DNA from: Microvirga sp.
GTDB taxonomy: Bacteria; Pseudomonadota; Alphaproteobacteria; Rhizobiales; Beijerinckiaceae
Reading direction: 5' to 3'
Length of the DNA: 64,000 nt
Assembly (NCBI GenBank): GCA_022241475.1
Contig: JAKOMT010000003.1
Coordinates: 113,367-177,366 of the forward strand
Below the pieces are notes generated by a model. It searched no databases. It was given only the letters and a program-made list of their open reading frames with translations, and was not told the origin of the DNA. The position numbers and the translations under genes are program-made. Each line of letters begins with the position of its first letter. The stretch's first letter is position 1. Positions 1-8,154 of the stretch are shown here, one piece after another.

Positions 1-93
1 CAGCCGGACGAGACGCCCGACAATGTCGTGTCGATCATGGAGGCGCTGCGCAAGAGCCTCGACGCCGAGAAGACGCAGCGCAAGCGCAAGTAG
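1..93 (+). CDS. Ku-type end-joining protein, C-terminal fragment (starts before the window)
   Basis: Only the last 30 codons and the TAG stop are visible. The segment NVVSIMEALRKSL matches the conserved Ku C-terminal motif and aligns with VVDLMQALRESA in the complete Ku at 2655-3479. The tail is lysine and arginine rich (KTQRKRK), as expected for the DNA-binding end of bacterial Ku. It converges on ligD with an 11-bp gap. This would be a second Ku paralogue next to a ku-ligD operon; multiple Ku genes are known in rhizobial genomes. The assignment rests on a short segment, so the full protein should be checked upstream. Confidence 0.7.
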   Translation, partial: QPDETPDNVVSIMEALRKSLDAEKTQRKRK

Positions 94-104
94 ACCGAGC
101 CGGC

Positions 105-2651
105 TCAGCGCAGCGGAGCCGCCGCCTTGCGGAAGTCGGCCCACGGATTCGAGCGCATGGCGTCGAGCCGCGCCATGGCGTTTCCGACGGTGAAATGCGA
201 CGAGGTGATCGCCGGATCGAGTTCGTCCCAGCCGAGCGGCATGGCGATCGTGGCGCCGGACCGGGCGCGGGTGGAGTAGGGCGCGATGGCCGTCGCTCCG
301 CGACCGTTGCGCAGATAATCGACGTAGATCCGCCCGTCCCGCGCCGCCTTGGTCGAGCGGGCGACGAAGCGATCCGGGTCGTCGCCCTCCATCGCGTCGG
401 CGATCCCGTGGGCGAACGATTTCACCTTGTCCCAGCCTGCTTTGGGCGTCAGCGGGGCGACCACGTGCAGCCCCTTGCCGCCGGTCGTCTTCACGAAGGA
501 TTCGAGCCCCGCCTCCTTCAGGCGCGCCCGTACGTCGCGCGCGGCCTCGATCATCGTCGGCCAGGGGACGCCGTCGCCGGGGTCGAGGTCGATCACGATC
601 TGGTCGGGCCGCTCCAGGTCGTCGAGCGTCGACTGCCAGGGATGGATCTCGAGCGCGGCGCCCTGAACGAGCGCCGTCAGGCCGTCGAGACCGTCGATCC
701 CGAGAAGCGTGTTGTCGTCGCTGTCGTCCTTAGGGTCGCGCAAATTCAGGATCTCCTTGCCCATCCCTCGCCACGCGTGTTTCTGGAAGAAGCACTGGGC
801 GGCGTAGCCTGTCGGGCAGCGCAGCAGCGCGAGCGGCCGGGCGACGACATGCGGGGCGATGTATCGCCAGACCTGCGCGTAATACTGGGCGAGATCCTGC
901 TTGGTGACGCGGGCGTCCTTCCAGTAGACGCGGTCGGGGTTCGTCAACGTCACGGAGACGGCCGCGGGAGTCCTGCTCTTGGATAACTTGGACGCCTTGC
1001 TCTTCGACGCACTGCTTTTGGGAGCCTTGATCTTGGACGTGCCGGATTTGGGCGGCGCGGGGGCTTCTTCGCGGACGATCTCGCGCGCCGACTTGTCCTC
1101 GCGCAACCCGCGGAACGAGGCGTGGCGCAATCGTCCCTCAGCCGTCCAGGCGGCGAACTCGACTTCGGCGACGAGCGACGGCGTGACGAAACGCAAGTCC
1201 TTGCGGGCGAGCGCGTCGAGCCCCGAGGCGAAGGGCGAGGTCTTGCGGGCGGGCTTGCCGAGCCGCCGGCGGAGATCCTCGGCCACCGCGCGCCGAAACC
1301 CCGTGCCGACGCGTCCGACGTATCGAAGCTTGCCGTCCTCGAAGACGCCGAGCGCCAGCGAGCCGATCGCGTCGGCGGAAACCGATGACGGCGCGTAGCC
1401 GCCGATCACGAACTCCTGCCTCGCGCCGCATTTCGACTTGATCCAGTCCCGGTTGCGCCCGGACTGATAGCGAGCGTCCGCTCGCTTCGAGATCACCCCT
1501 TCGAGACTGAGGCGACAGGCGTGCCGCAGCACGATGTCGCCGTCCTCGTCGAAATGCTCGCTCAGGCGCAACGGCGCCGGTGCGCCGGCGAGCAGCGCCG
1601 CCAGCGCCGCCTTGCGGTCGGTCAGGCGGGCTCCGCGAAGATCCTGCCCGTCGAGATGCAGCAGATCGAAGGCGTAATAGGCGAAGCGGTCGCTGCGCCC
1701 CTCCGTCAGGTCGGCCTGCAACGCCGAAAAGTCGGACGCTCCCCCCGAGCCCTCGACGACGAGCTCGCCGTCGATGACGGCCTCACGGGCGTTCAGGGCG
1801 GCGAGCGCTTTCGGCGCCGCGTCGCCAAAGCGATCGGTCCAGTCGTGGCCGCTGCGGGTGAGCAACCGGACTTCGCCGTCCGCGACATGCGCCTGCAGCC
1901 GATAGCCGTCGAACTTGATCTCGTGCAGCCAGCCTTCGCCCGTCGGCGCCTGCGCTTTCAGCGTCGCGAGCTGCGGCGGGATGAAATCGGGCATGGCGGC
2001 CTTCTTCGCGCCTGGGATCGAAGTCCTGGTGGCGGGGGGCGACGGACGCTCGATCCGACCGGTCCTGGAGGACCATCCCGGCGGCTCGCCCGCGACTTCC
2101 TCGGTCGTGCGCCCGGTCTTCACGGACAGCGGGCGCTCGACCAGGATGTCGGGATCGCCCTCGCTACACGCCGCCTCGTCGTCGACCTTGACCAGCAACC
2201 AGTTCTCGCGCTTTTCGCGCGGCTTGCCCGCCATGCGGACCAGATGCCAGCGTCCGGCCAGCTTCTCTCCGGCCATCTCGAACTCGAGATGGCCCTTGGC
2301 GAGCCCCTTCGCCGCGTCGCCCACCGGCGTCCAGGTTCCCCGGTCCCAGACGATGACTTCGCCGCCGCCGTATTCGCCCGTCGGGATCACGCCTTCGAAG
2401 TCGCCGTATTCCAGCGGGTGATCCTCCACCCGTACGGCCAGCCGCTTCTCCGACGGCGAGAGGCTCGGCCCACGCGTCACCGCCCAGCTCTTCAGCACCC
2501 CGTCCATCTCCAGCCGCAGGTCGTAGTGCAGCCGACGGGCGTTGTGTTTCTGGATCACAAAAGATCGTCCGGCGCGGTCGCGCGGGGGATCTCCCTTCGG
2601 TTCCGGGGTGCGGCTGAAATCGCGCTTGCGATTGTAGGTGGCCAGAGCCAT
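105..2651 (-). CDS. ligD: ATP-dependent DNA ligase D (non-homologous end joining)
   Basis: This 848-aa protein has the three-domain layout phosphoesterase, ligase, polymerase. The N-terminal 3'-phosphoesterase domain (about residues 30-150) carries QKHNARRLHYDLRLE with the conserved His and Asp residues. The ATP-ligase domain (about 225-530) has the nucleotidyl-lysine motif EIKFDGYR, with Lys246 as the predicted adenylated residue. A Lys/Ser-rich linker near 540-565 leads to the primase-polymerase domain, which has the metal-binding motif DLDPGDG. The enzyme repairs double-strand breaks with Ku by trimming, filling and sealing ends. Its ATG lies 3 bp after the Ku stop, so the two are an operon. 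Length and domain order match Pseudomonas-type LigD. Confidence 0.97.
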   Translation of the reverse strand: MALATYNRKRDFSRTPEPKGDPPRDRAGRSFVIQKHNARRLHYDLRLEMDGVLKSWAVTRGPSLSPSEKRLAVRVEDHPLEYGDFEGVIPTGEYGGGEVIVWDRGTWTPVGDAAKGLAKGHLEFEMAGEKLAGRWHLVRMAGKPREKRENWLLVKVDDEAACSEGDPDILVERPLSVKTGRTTEEVAGEPPGWSSRTGRIERPSPPATRTSIPGAKKAAMPDFIPPQLATLKAQAPTGEGWLHEIKFDGYRLQAHVADGEVRLLTRSGHDWTDRFGDAAPKALAALNAREAVIDGELVVEGSGGASDFSALQADLTEGRSDRFAYYAFDLLHLDGQDLRGARLTDRKAALAALLAGAPAPLRLSEHFDEDGDIVLRHACRLSLEGVISKRADARYQSGRNRDWIKSKCGARQEFVIGGYAPSSVSADAIGSLALGVFEDGKLRYVGRVGTGFRRAVAEDLRRRLGKPARKTSPFASGLDALARKDLRFVTPSLVAEVEFAAWTAEGRLRHASFRGLREDKSAREIVREEAPAPPKSGTSKIKAPKSSASKSKASKLSKSRTPAAVSVTLTNPDRVYWKDARVTKQDLAQYYAQVWRYIAPHVVARPLALLRCPTGYAAQCFFQKHAWRGMGKEILNLRDPKDDSDDNTLLGIDGLDGLTALVQGAALEIHPWQSTLDDLERPDQIVIDLDPGDGVPWPTMIEAARDVRARLKEAGLESFVKTTGGKGLHVVAPLTPKAGWDKVKSFAHGIADAMEGDDPDRFVARSTKAARDGRIYVDYLRNGRGATAIAPYSTRARSGATIAMPLGWDELDPAITSSHFTVGNAMARLDAMRSNPWADFRKAAAPLR

Positions 2652-2654
2652 GGC

Positions 2655-3479
2655 TCAACTCGCTTTGCGCCGCTGGGCCGCGCCCTTCGGCGGCGACGCT
2701 TTCGGCTTGGCGGCCGCGCTTTCGCGAAGAGCCTGCATCAAGTCGACGACCTTCGAATCGGGCTGGGGCTTGCGCTTTTCGATCTCCCGGCCCTCGGCTT
2801 TGGCCCGGACGAGTTCGGCGAGCGCGGCGTCGTAGCGGTCGTCGAATTTCGAGGGGTCGAAGTCGCCCCGCTTGGTCTCGATGATGTGCTTGGCCAGATC
2901 GAGCATCTCGCCCTTGACGCTGAGCTCCGGCACGTCGGCGAAGGCCTTTTCCGCCGCGCGCACCTCGTAGTCGAAGTTCAGCGTCGTCGCGAGCAATCCG
3001 CAGCCGCGGGGCCGGATCAGCACCCTGCGCACCCGGCGGAACAGCACGGCGCGCGCAACCGCGGCGACGTTCTTCTCGCGCATCCCTTCGCGCATGACGG
3101 CGAAGACGGATTCGGCGACCTCGTCGCCCGGCGTCAGGTAATAGGGCTTGTCGAAATAGGTCGTGTCGACGTCGCCGCAGGCAATGAAGTTCTCGACCGA
3201 CAGAGTCTTGTCCCCTGCGGGAAGCGCGGCTGCGATCTCTTCCGGCTCGAGGATGATGTAGCTGTTGCGAGCGATCTCGTAGCCCTTGACCTGTTGCTCG
3301 CGTTCGACGGGCTTGCCGGTCTGCCCGTCGACGTACTCGCGCCGCACGCGGTTTCCCGTGCGTTTGTTGACAATGTTGAACGAGACGCGATCGGAGGTCG
3401 ATACGGCGGCGTAGAGCGCCACCGCGCACGACAACTCGCCCACGCTCAGGTGACCTCTCCATACTGCTCGTGGCGCCAC
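2655..3479 (-). CDS. ku: Ku protein, DNA end-binding partner of LigD
   Basis: Ku (274 aa with the start chosen here) binds broken DNA ends as a homodimer and recruits LigD. The N-terminus APRAVWRGHLSVGELSCAVALY is the standard bacterial Ku opening, followed by the Ku core (SFNIVNKRTGNRV, GYEIARNSYIILEPEEI). The C-terminus has VVDLMQALRES and a basic tail. The reading frame stays open about 106 codons further upstream, but that extension is low-complexity and Arg/Pro rich. The GTG at 3479 has a perfect AGGAGG five bases upstream and gives the family's usual length, so it is preferred. It forms an operon with ligD. Confidence 0.95.
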   Translation of the reverse strand: MAPRAVWRGHLSVGELSCAVALYAAVSTSDRVSFNIVNKRTGNRVRREYVDGQTGKPVEREQQVKGYEIARNSYIILEPEEIAAALPAGDKTLSVENFIACGDVDTTYFDKPYYLTPGDEVAESVFAVMREGMREKNVAAVARAVLFRRVRRVLIRPRGCGLLATTLNFDYEVRAAEKAFADVPELSVKGEMLDLAKHIIETKRGDFDPSKFDDRYDAALAELVRAKAEGREIEKRKPQPDSKVVDLMQALRESAAAKPKASPPKGAAQRRKAS

Positions 3480-3484
3480 CGGGG

Positions 3485-3490
3485 CCTCCT
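3485..3490 (-). promoter_or_regulatory. Ribosome binding site fixing the GTG start of ku
   Basis: Read on the minus strand this is AGGAGG, a perfect Shine-Dalgarno match, five bases before the GTG at 3479. It decides between this start and much longer in-frame alternatives. Confidence 0.7.
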
Positions 3491-3530
3491 GTCGCTCGGT
3501 TTCAAAACCGCTCAGCGCCGCATTGGTTCC

Positions 3531-3556
3531 GTCCGGCCCGCTCGCGCGGGCCGGAC
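3531..3556 (-). terminator. Hairpin after the PHB-depolymerase gene
   Basis: A perfect 11-bp GC-rich stem (GTCCGGCCCGC / GCGGGCCGGAC) with a 4-nt loop sits 2 bp beyond the stop codon of the esterase gene. There is no T-run, so this is a terminator-like or RNA-stabilising hairpin rather than a classical intrinsic terminator. Confidence 0.45.
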
Positions 3557-3558
3557 GC

Positions 3559-4797
3559 TCACGCCGTCGCGGCGTCGGACGTCCCGTCGAGGAAGAAGCG
3601 CACCATCGCCGCCGATGCGTCCGGTCCCTTCGGGTCGGTGTAGGAGCCGCTCGCGGAGCCGCCGGACCAGGCGTGCGCAGCCCCGTCGATCGTCCAGCTC
3701 TCCATCGCGTTCGCGCCGTCGCCCCGCCCGGATACGAGCCGGGAATAGCCCCGGGTCTCGGCCGACGGCCCATGCTCGGACCGGGCGGAGCCCGCACCCT
3801 CGTCGCCGTGTCGGGCGACGATCCGCGCGACGTTCGACGGGTGCACCGTCGCGTCGGCCGACCCGTGGAACACGATCAGCCTCGGCCCCGGATCGCGCCC
3901 GCCGCCGCTCCTCGCCGCTTGCGCGACCCCCGTCTGGCCGCGCATCGCCGCAAAAGCCGACACGACGTCGTTTGCGGAGCCGGCGGCCAACCCCGAATGC
4001 ACACCGATCGCGCCATAGAGCTCCGGGTAAGCCTCCCCCAGGATCGCCGCCATCGCGCCGCCCGCCGAGAGGCCGGCGACGAAGACGCGGTCTTGGGGGA
4101 TCGCGTATTGATCACGCAGGCTCGCGGTCAGGCCGGCGATGATCGCGGGCTCGCCGGCGTCGCGCCTCTGATCGCCCGGCCGGAACCAGTTCCAGCAGGA
4201 CATGGAGTTGTCGCCGCCGGTCTGCGCCGGATAGACGACGAGCAGACGGCGCTCCTCCGCCAGCGCGTTCATCCCCGTGCCGGCGGCGAAGTCTTCCGGG
4301 TTCTGGGTGCAGCCGTGCAGCATCACGATCAGTCCCTGCAGACCGTCTTTGGCGTTGGACGGAACGTAGAGCCGGTAGCGGCGCGCGCCCGCCGCGCAGG
4401 AATAGCGATGATCGAGGAAGCTGGCGCCGTCGGGCAGGGGCGGTTCCGCGACGGGCGTCGACCGGCCGAGACCGGGCGATCCGTCCAGCCCCATGCCGGC
4501 GCCCATGCCGCCCATGCCGCCCATGCGGGTCATGCGACCGGCGCGCAGGAGCTCGACGACCTCGCCGAGGGGCTTTCGCATCCGCTCGGCGCGCGACGGG
4601 AGACGTTTGGCTCCCTCGTCCGGCCCCGCCCGGAGCGGCTCGCCGCCCGGGTTCGCAGCCGTCGACGGGGCGGCGACGGAGCCCGTCAGACCGGCCGCCG
4701 CGAGGGCGTTCTGGATGATGGCGTTCACTCCCGCCGGATCGCCCGAGCGCAGGGAGCCGGTCGCGCGGAGGATCTCCGCGACGTAATCGTTGTTCAT
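3559..4797 (-). CDS. PHB depolymerase family esterase
   Basis: This is a 412-aa alpha/beta hydrolase of the PHB-depolymerase esterase family (LpqC/PhaZ-like). The core begins with the oxyanion-hole region MLHGCTQNPEDFAAGTGMN. The lipase box is GLSAG (nucleophile Ser), followed by the family signature AIGVHSGLA. Candidate acid and base are in HGSADATVHPSN and DGAAHAWSGG. The first 120 residues are a low-complexity segment with Gly/Met repeats (MGGMGGMGAGMG) and no obvious signal peptide, so an intracellular role on short-chain polyesters or related esters is likely. An AAGGA lies upstream of the ATG. It is probably co-transcribed with the RHH regulator gene, 30 bp upstream. Confidence 0.88.
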   Translation of the reverse strand: MNNDYVAEILRATGSLRSGDPAGVNAIIQNALAAAGLTGSVAAPSTAANPGGEPLRAGPDEGAKRLPSRAERMRKPLGEVVELLRAGRMTRMGGMGGMGAGMGLDGSPGLGRSTPVAEPPLPDGASFLDHRYSCAAGARRYRLYVPSNAKDGLQGLIVMLHGCTQNPEDFAAGTGMNALAEERRLLVVYPAQTGGDNSMSCWNWFRPGDQRRDAGEPAIIAGLTASLRDQYAIPQDRVFVAGLSAGGAMAAILGEAYPELYGAIGVHSGLAAGSANDVVSAFAAMRGQTGVAQAARSGGGRDPGPRLIVFHGSADATVHPSNVARIVARHGDEGAGSARSEHGPSAETRGYSRLVSGRGDGANAMESWTIDGAAHAWSGGSASGSYTDPKGPDASAAMVRFFLDGTSDAATA

Positions 4798-4827
4798 GGT
4801 CTTATCCTTGATCGCCGCTCGCGCGGA

Positions 4828-5247
4828 CTATTTGATTCGTGCGGCCAGAGCGGCCTTGATCTGCGGGCTCGCCTGAAGCGCGCCGAGCACCGTCAGGGAG
4901 CCGATCGTCTGAAGCGCGAGCTCCGGCGTCACGTCGGAGGCGATCCGGACGAGTCCGACCACCTTCACGTGCAGCATTTCGCCGGCCGCCCGCGCCGCCT
5001 CGAGTTCGACCGCGCCCAGCTCGTGCAGCCCGACGTCGAAGGTGTGCCGGTCGATCGACCGCGACACCTCCTCGGACTGGCTGCCCAGCTGGTTGCGGAT
5101 CGCGGTTCGGATGAAGTCGGTCCGGTTCGAGAAGAACCCCTCCTGAACCAGGAGATCGATGCGCCCCAGATCGACGTAGCCCAGGTTGATCGTGATCTTT
5201 TCGCTCTCGGAAGCCCGCTCCCGAAACGCCGTCACCTTATCAGACAT
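4828..5247 (-). CDS. Ribbon-helix-helix (CopG-type) transcriptional regulator
   Basis: A 139-aa protein with an N-terminal RHH fold: strand EKITINLGYVDLGRIDLLVQ, then helices in NRTDFIRTAIRNQL. The C-terminal 80 residues are hydrophobic and Ala-rich with no recognised domain. Two adjacent ATGs exist at 5250 and 5247; the second has GGAGG at a 7-nt spacing and is chosen. An in-frame extension 5' of these would run through the putative operator repeats. Location directly before the PHB-depolymerase gene suggests it controls that gene and itself. RHH proteins of this type bind short direct repeats, which are present at 5272-5291. Confidence 0.8.
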   Translation of the reverse strand: MSDKVTAFRERASESEKITINLGYVDLGRIDLLVQEGFFSNRTDFIRTAIRNQLGSQSEEVSRSIDRHTFDVGLHELGAVELEAARAAGEMLHVKVVGLVRIASDVTPELALQTIGSLTVLGALQASPQIKAALAARIK

Positions 5248-5257
5248 CATCCATCCT

Positions 5258-5291
5258 CCATCCGTCTGGATGGTATATGGAGGGTATATGG
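5258..5291. promoter_or_regulatory. Putative operator of the RHH regulator
   Basis: Two direct repeats of GGTATATGG (5272-5280 and 5283-5291) are spaced exactly 11 bp apart, one helical turn. Next to them is an inverted repeat CCATCC-GTCT-GGATGG (5258-5273). The block lies immediately upstream of the regulator's start codon. Phased short repeats are typical RHH binding sites, so autoregulation is inferred. Confidence 0.5.
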
Positions 5292-5301
5292 CGGGTTTCA
5301 A

Positions 5302-5622
5302 GGTGAGGCGCCGATGCTCGGGTCATGGCCGCTCAGTTTGGATCAACGGCGATCCGCAGCGTGAATCGACGGTGACTCGCGAGCGTCGGGTAAGCCTTCG
5401 GAGGCGAATTGCGCGCGCGGCATGCTCGCGAGGGTCCCAATAGTCGCCGCGCGTCGTGGATTGCGGCGAATTTCCCTGCAAATAACGTTGCAGAATTATC
5501 ACCTGCTTGAGGATTACCTGAGGCGGCCGGTTAATTAGCTTTCTTCGCCGAGTCGGCGGTCCTACCCTTCGCGTGAGGCGTGGCGATTCTCTCAATTTGG
5601 CGGTCCGCGAAAGGGTCCTGCA
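5302..5622. other. Intergenic region upstream of the ice-binding autotransporter
   Basis: No convincing gene is seen in this 321-bp gap. It holds an inverted repeat CTGCAA-N6-TTGCAG (5476-5493) and, further on, a weak sigma70-like promoter TTGAGG (5507-5512), 17 bp, GTTAAT (5530-5535) pointing toward the autotransporter gene. The repeat just upstream of that promoter could be an activator or repressor site. A purine-rich AAAGGG precedes the ATG at 5623. Confidence 0.3.
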
Positions 5623-7497
5623 ATGCGTCGGTTGCGCGTAAAGGCTTTCGCACTGCTTCCCGCAACATTGGCCCTTGGTCTTGTGTCGGCGGCGCAGGCG
5701 CAGGATCTCGACAGCTTCGGCGTGCTTGCCGGCTCGACGATCACCAATACGGGCCCTACCGTGATCAACGGGAATATCGGCGTCAGCCCCGGGACCGCGA
5801 TCACCGGGTTCCCGCCGGGGACCGTGCTCGCGCCCTATGCCATCTTCCGGAACGAGGCCGTCGCCGTCCAGGCGCAGGTCGATCTCACGACCGCCTACAA
5901 CATCCTCGCCGCGCGCCCCGCCACCGTGGATATCACCGGCCAGGATCTCGGCGGCCTGACCCTCACTCCGGGCGTCTACAATTCGGCCAATTCCAGCCAG
6001 CTCACCGGAAACTTGACCCTCGATGCGCAGGGCGACCCGAATGCCGTTTTCATCCTGCAGATCGGCAGCACCCTGACGACGGCGAGCGCCTCGAGCATCA
6101 CGCTGATCAACGGCGCGCAGGGCGGAAACGTCTATTTTCAGGTCGGAAGCTCGGCGACGCTGGGCACGGGCACCGCCTTCATCGGGAAGATCCTGGCGCT
6201 CTCGAGCATCACCCTCAACACCAACGCCAGCATGAATTGCGGGTCCGCGCTCGCGCGCACCGGGGCGGTTACGCTCGATTCGAACACGATCTCCATCTGC
6301 GTTCTCGCCGCGACGGTCACGGGGAACGGAGCGCCCGTGGTCGGGGCGATCAGCAGTTTCGCCGCCGGCGGCGGCGCTCTGCCGCTGTCGTTCCAGGTTC
6401 TCCTCGGCGTGTTGTCGCCGGCCGAGCGGGCCGAGGCGGCGAGGCAACTTTCCGGAGAGGTCGCGACCGGCGTCGCCCCCGTCGGCTTTCAGGCGATGAA
6501 CTCGTTCCTCTCGCTGATGTTCGACAACGCCGACGGTCGCGGCGCGACGCCGATTTCAGACCCCGGGCTCCCGCAGCGGGGAACGGTGAGCGTGCTGGGA
6601 TATGCGCCCGTCGCATCCGGGCCGCGCGAGCTTCGCGATGCGTTCGGGGCCGTTCGGGCGGCGCCCGCGCCTCGTCTCTGGAGCGTCTGGGGAGCCGGCT
6701 ACGGAGGGCGGGCGCAGACGGACGGCGATCGCGCCACGGGCTCGCATGATCGCTCGTCGCGGACGATGGGCGTCGCGGCCGGGGCCGATTTCCTGGTCGC
6801 GCCGGACACCCGGATAGGCTTCGCCCTCGGGGGCGGCGCGACCAGCTTCAACCTGTCGGGAGGCATGGGCGGCGGAACGAGCGACATGATCCAGGCGGCG
6901 GTCTACGCTCGACAGACGCTCGGCCGGGCCTATGTCACGGGTGCGCTGGCCTATGCCCGGCATGACGTCGACACCAGCCGCGTCGTCACCCTCGGCGGCA
7001 GAACCGTCCTCAACGCGTCGTTCGAGGCGCACAACGTCGCCGGCCAGGCGGAGGCGGGCTACCGCTTCGGGTGGTTCATCCCCTACGCGGCGATCTCGGT
7101 GCAAAGCTTCACGACGCCGTCCTATTCCGAACGCGGACTGTCGCCGTTCGCCCTGTCCTACTATGGGCGCACGACAATCGCGACGCGCTCGCAGCTGGGA
7201 TTCCGGACGGAGCAGACCATCGGTTTGAGCGAAGGCCATGTCCTTCGCCTACGGACGCGCGCCGCGTGGGTGCGTGATCATTCGGAGGTCCCCTACGTCG
7301 AGGCGGGCTTCCAGGCGCTGCCCGGCTCGAAGTTCAGAGTGAACGGAGCGGAGCAATCACGCGATTCCCTGCTGATTTCCGCCGGCGCGGAGGTCGCGCT
7401 GGCCAATGGTCTGTCGCTCTCGGGCCATTTCGACGCGCAACTGGCCGACGGCTCCCGGTCCTACTCTGCGCGGGCGCAGCTCCGGTACACATGGTGA
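5623..7497 (+). CDS. Autotransporter with ice-binding-like (DUF3494) passenger domain
   Basis: This 624-aa protein has a signal peptide (MRRLRVKAFALLPATLALGL...AQAQ, about residues 1-27). The passenger (about 28-225) matches the DUF3494 ice-binding family: DLDSFGVLAGSTITNTGPTV, then INGNIGVSPGTAITGFPPGT, and the later PGVYN, FILQIGSTLT and VYFQVGSSATLGTGT motifs. The C-terminal part (about 345-624) is an outer-membrane autotransporter barrel with alternating aromatic/Gly-rich strands and the terminal signature QLRYTW. The passenger is therefore expected at the cell surface. DUF3494 proteins bind ice in some organisms, but many homologues in mesophiles probably act in adhesion. Its stop overlaps the start of the L,D-transpeptidase gene. 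Confidence 0.88.
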   Translation: MRRLRVKAFALLPATLALGLVSAAQAQDLDSFGVLAGSTITNTGPTVINGNIGVSPGTAITGFPPGTVLAPYAIFRNEAVAVQAQVDLTTAYNILAARPATVDITGQDLGGLTLTPGVYNSANSSQLTGNLTLDAQGDPNAVFILQIGSTLTTASASSITLINGAQGGNVYFQVGSSATLGTGTAFIGKILALSSITLNTNASMNCGSALARTGAVTLDSNTISICVLAATVTGNGAPVVGAISSFAAGGGALPLSFQVLLGVLSPAERAEAARQLSGEVATGVAPVGFQAMNSFLSLMFDNADGRGATPISDPGLPQRGTVSVLGYAPVASGPRELRDAFGAVRAAPAPRLWSVWGAGYGGRAQTDGDRATGSHDRSSRTMGVAAGADFLVAPDTRIGFALGGGATSFNLSGGMGGGTSDMIQAAVYARQTLGRAYVTGALAYARHDVDTSRVVTLGGRTVLNASFEAHNVAGQAEAGYRFGWFIPYAAISVQSFTTPSYSERGLSPFALSYYGRTTIATRSQLGFRTEQTIGLSEGHVLRLRTRAAWVRDHSEVPYVEAGFQALPGSKFRVNGAEQSRDSLLISAGAEVALANGLSLSGHFDAQLADGSRSYSARAQLRYTW

Positions 7498-8045
7498 CGG
7501 GCGGAGCGTTCGCCTCGACGATCGCGATCACGATCGGACGCGTTCGACGCCTGTCGTGTCTCCTGGCGCTCTGCGCCGGGCTCTGGGTCTCCCCCGATCC
7601 GGCGACGGCCGGAGAGCTCGTCTCTTTCGATCGGCGCGTGGAGATCGGGACGATCGTCGTCAGGACGACGGAACGAAAGCTTTACCTCGTCGTCGCCGAG
7701 GGCGAGGCCCTGCGATACAAAGTCGGCGTCGGTCGAGCCGGACGGCAATGGACCGGGAGAACCGCGATCGAGGGGATGTTCATCCGCCCGAACTGGGCGC
7801 CCCCGCTCGCCATCAGGCTGGACAATCCGAGCCTGCCCGACGTCATCTCGGGCGATTCCCCGAGCAACCCCATGGGCGCCGCCGCCCTCACGTTGACGGG
7901 CGGAGAATACGCCATCCACGGCACGAACGCTCCCGGATCGATCGGCGGCTTCGTCTCCTACGGCTGCATCCGCATGCACAACGACGACATTCTCGATCTG
8001 TATTCCCGCGTGGGCGTGGGAACCGCCGTGGTGGTGCAGGAGTAA
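7491..8045 (+). CDS. L,D-transpeptidase (YkuD family)
   Basis: A 184-aa exported protein with a hydrophobic N-terminal segment (LSCLLALCAGLWV) followed by AGELVSF. The YkuD catalytic domain ends in HGTNAPGSIGGF and SYGCIRMHNDDILDLY, with the catalytic Cys in SxGCIRM and the supporting His in HGT. It forms 3-3 peptidoglycan cross-links or attaches outer-membrane proteins to peptidoglycan in the periplasm. The ATG overlaps the autotransporter stop by 7 bp, so translation is probably coupled. A wall-remodelling or anchoring role next to a surface protein is an attractive inference. Confidence 0.92.
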   Translation: MVTGGAFASTIAITIGRVRRLSCLLALCAGLWVSPDPATAGELVSFDRRVEIGTIVVRTTERKLYLVVAEGEALRYKVGVGRAGRQWTGRTAIEGMFIRPNWAPPLAIRLDNPSLPDVISGDSPSNPMGAAALTLTGGEYAIHGTNAPGSIGGFVSYGCIRMHNDDILDLYSRVGVGTAVVVQE

Positions 8046-8154
8046 GACCGTCCGCCCCCTTCGACGGTTCGGCCGCGACCGCTTCTGGCCTGCGTGATCC
8101 TCGTTCGCTATTGACGATGCTGGTCATCGTTTTCACGGAGCGGGCGCGAAGCGG

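Noticed and set aside
3480..3797. N-terminal extension of Ku by about 106 residues
   Set aside because: The extension is low complexity, and the GTG at 3479 has a perfect ribosome binding site and begins at the canonical Ku N-terminus.
1521..4142. Very long open frame on the + strand opposite ligD, ku and the esterase gene
   Set aside because: It lies antisense to genes with clear domains, its translation is Arg/Gly/Pro-rich low complexity, and long antisense frames are expected at this GC content.
5476..5493. CTGCAA-N6-TTGCAG as a terminator of an upstream gene
   Set aside because: No gene ends there, the stem is short and there is no T-run; kept only as a possible operator in the intergenic description.
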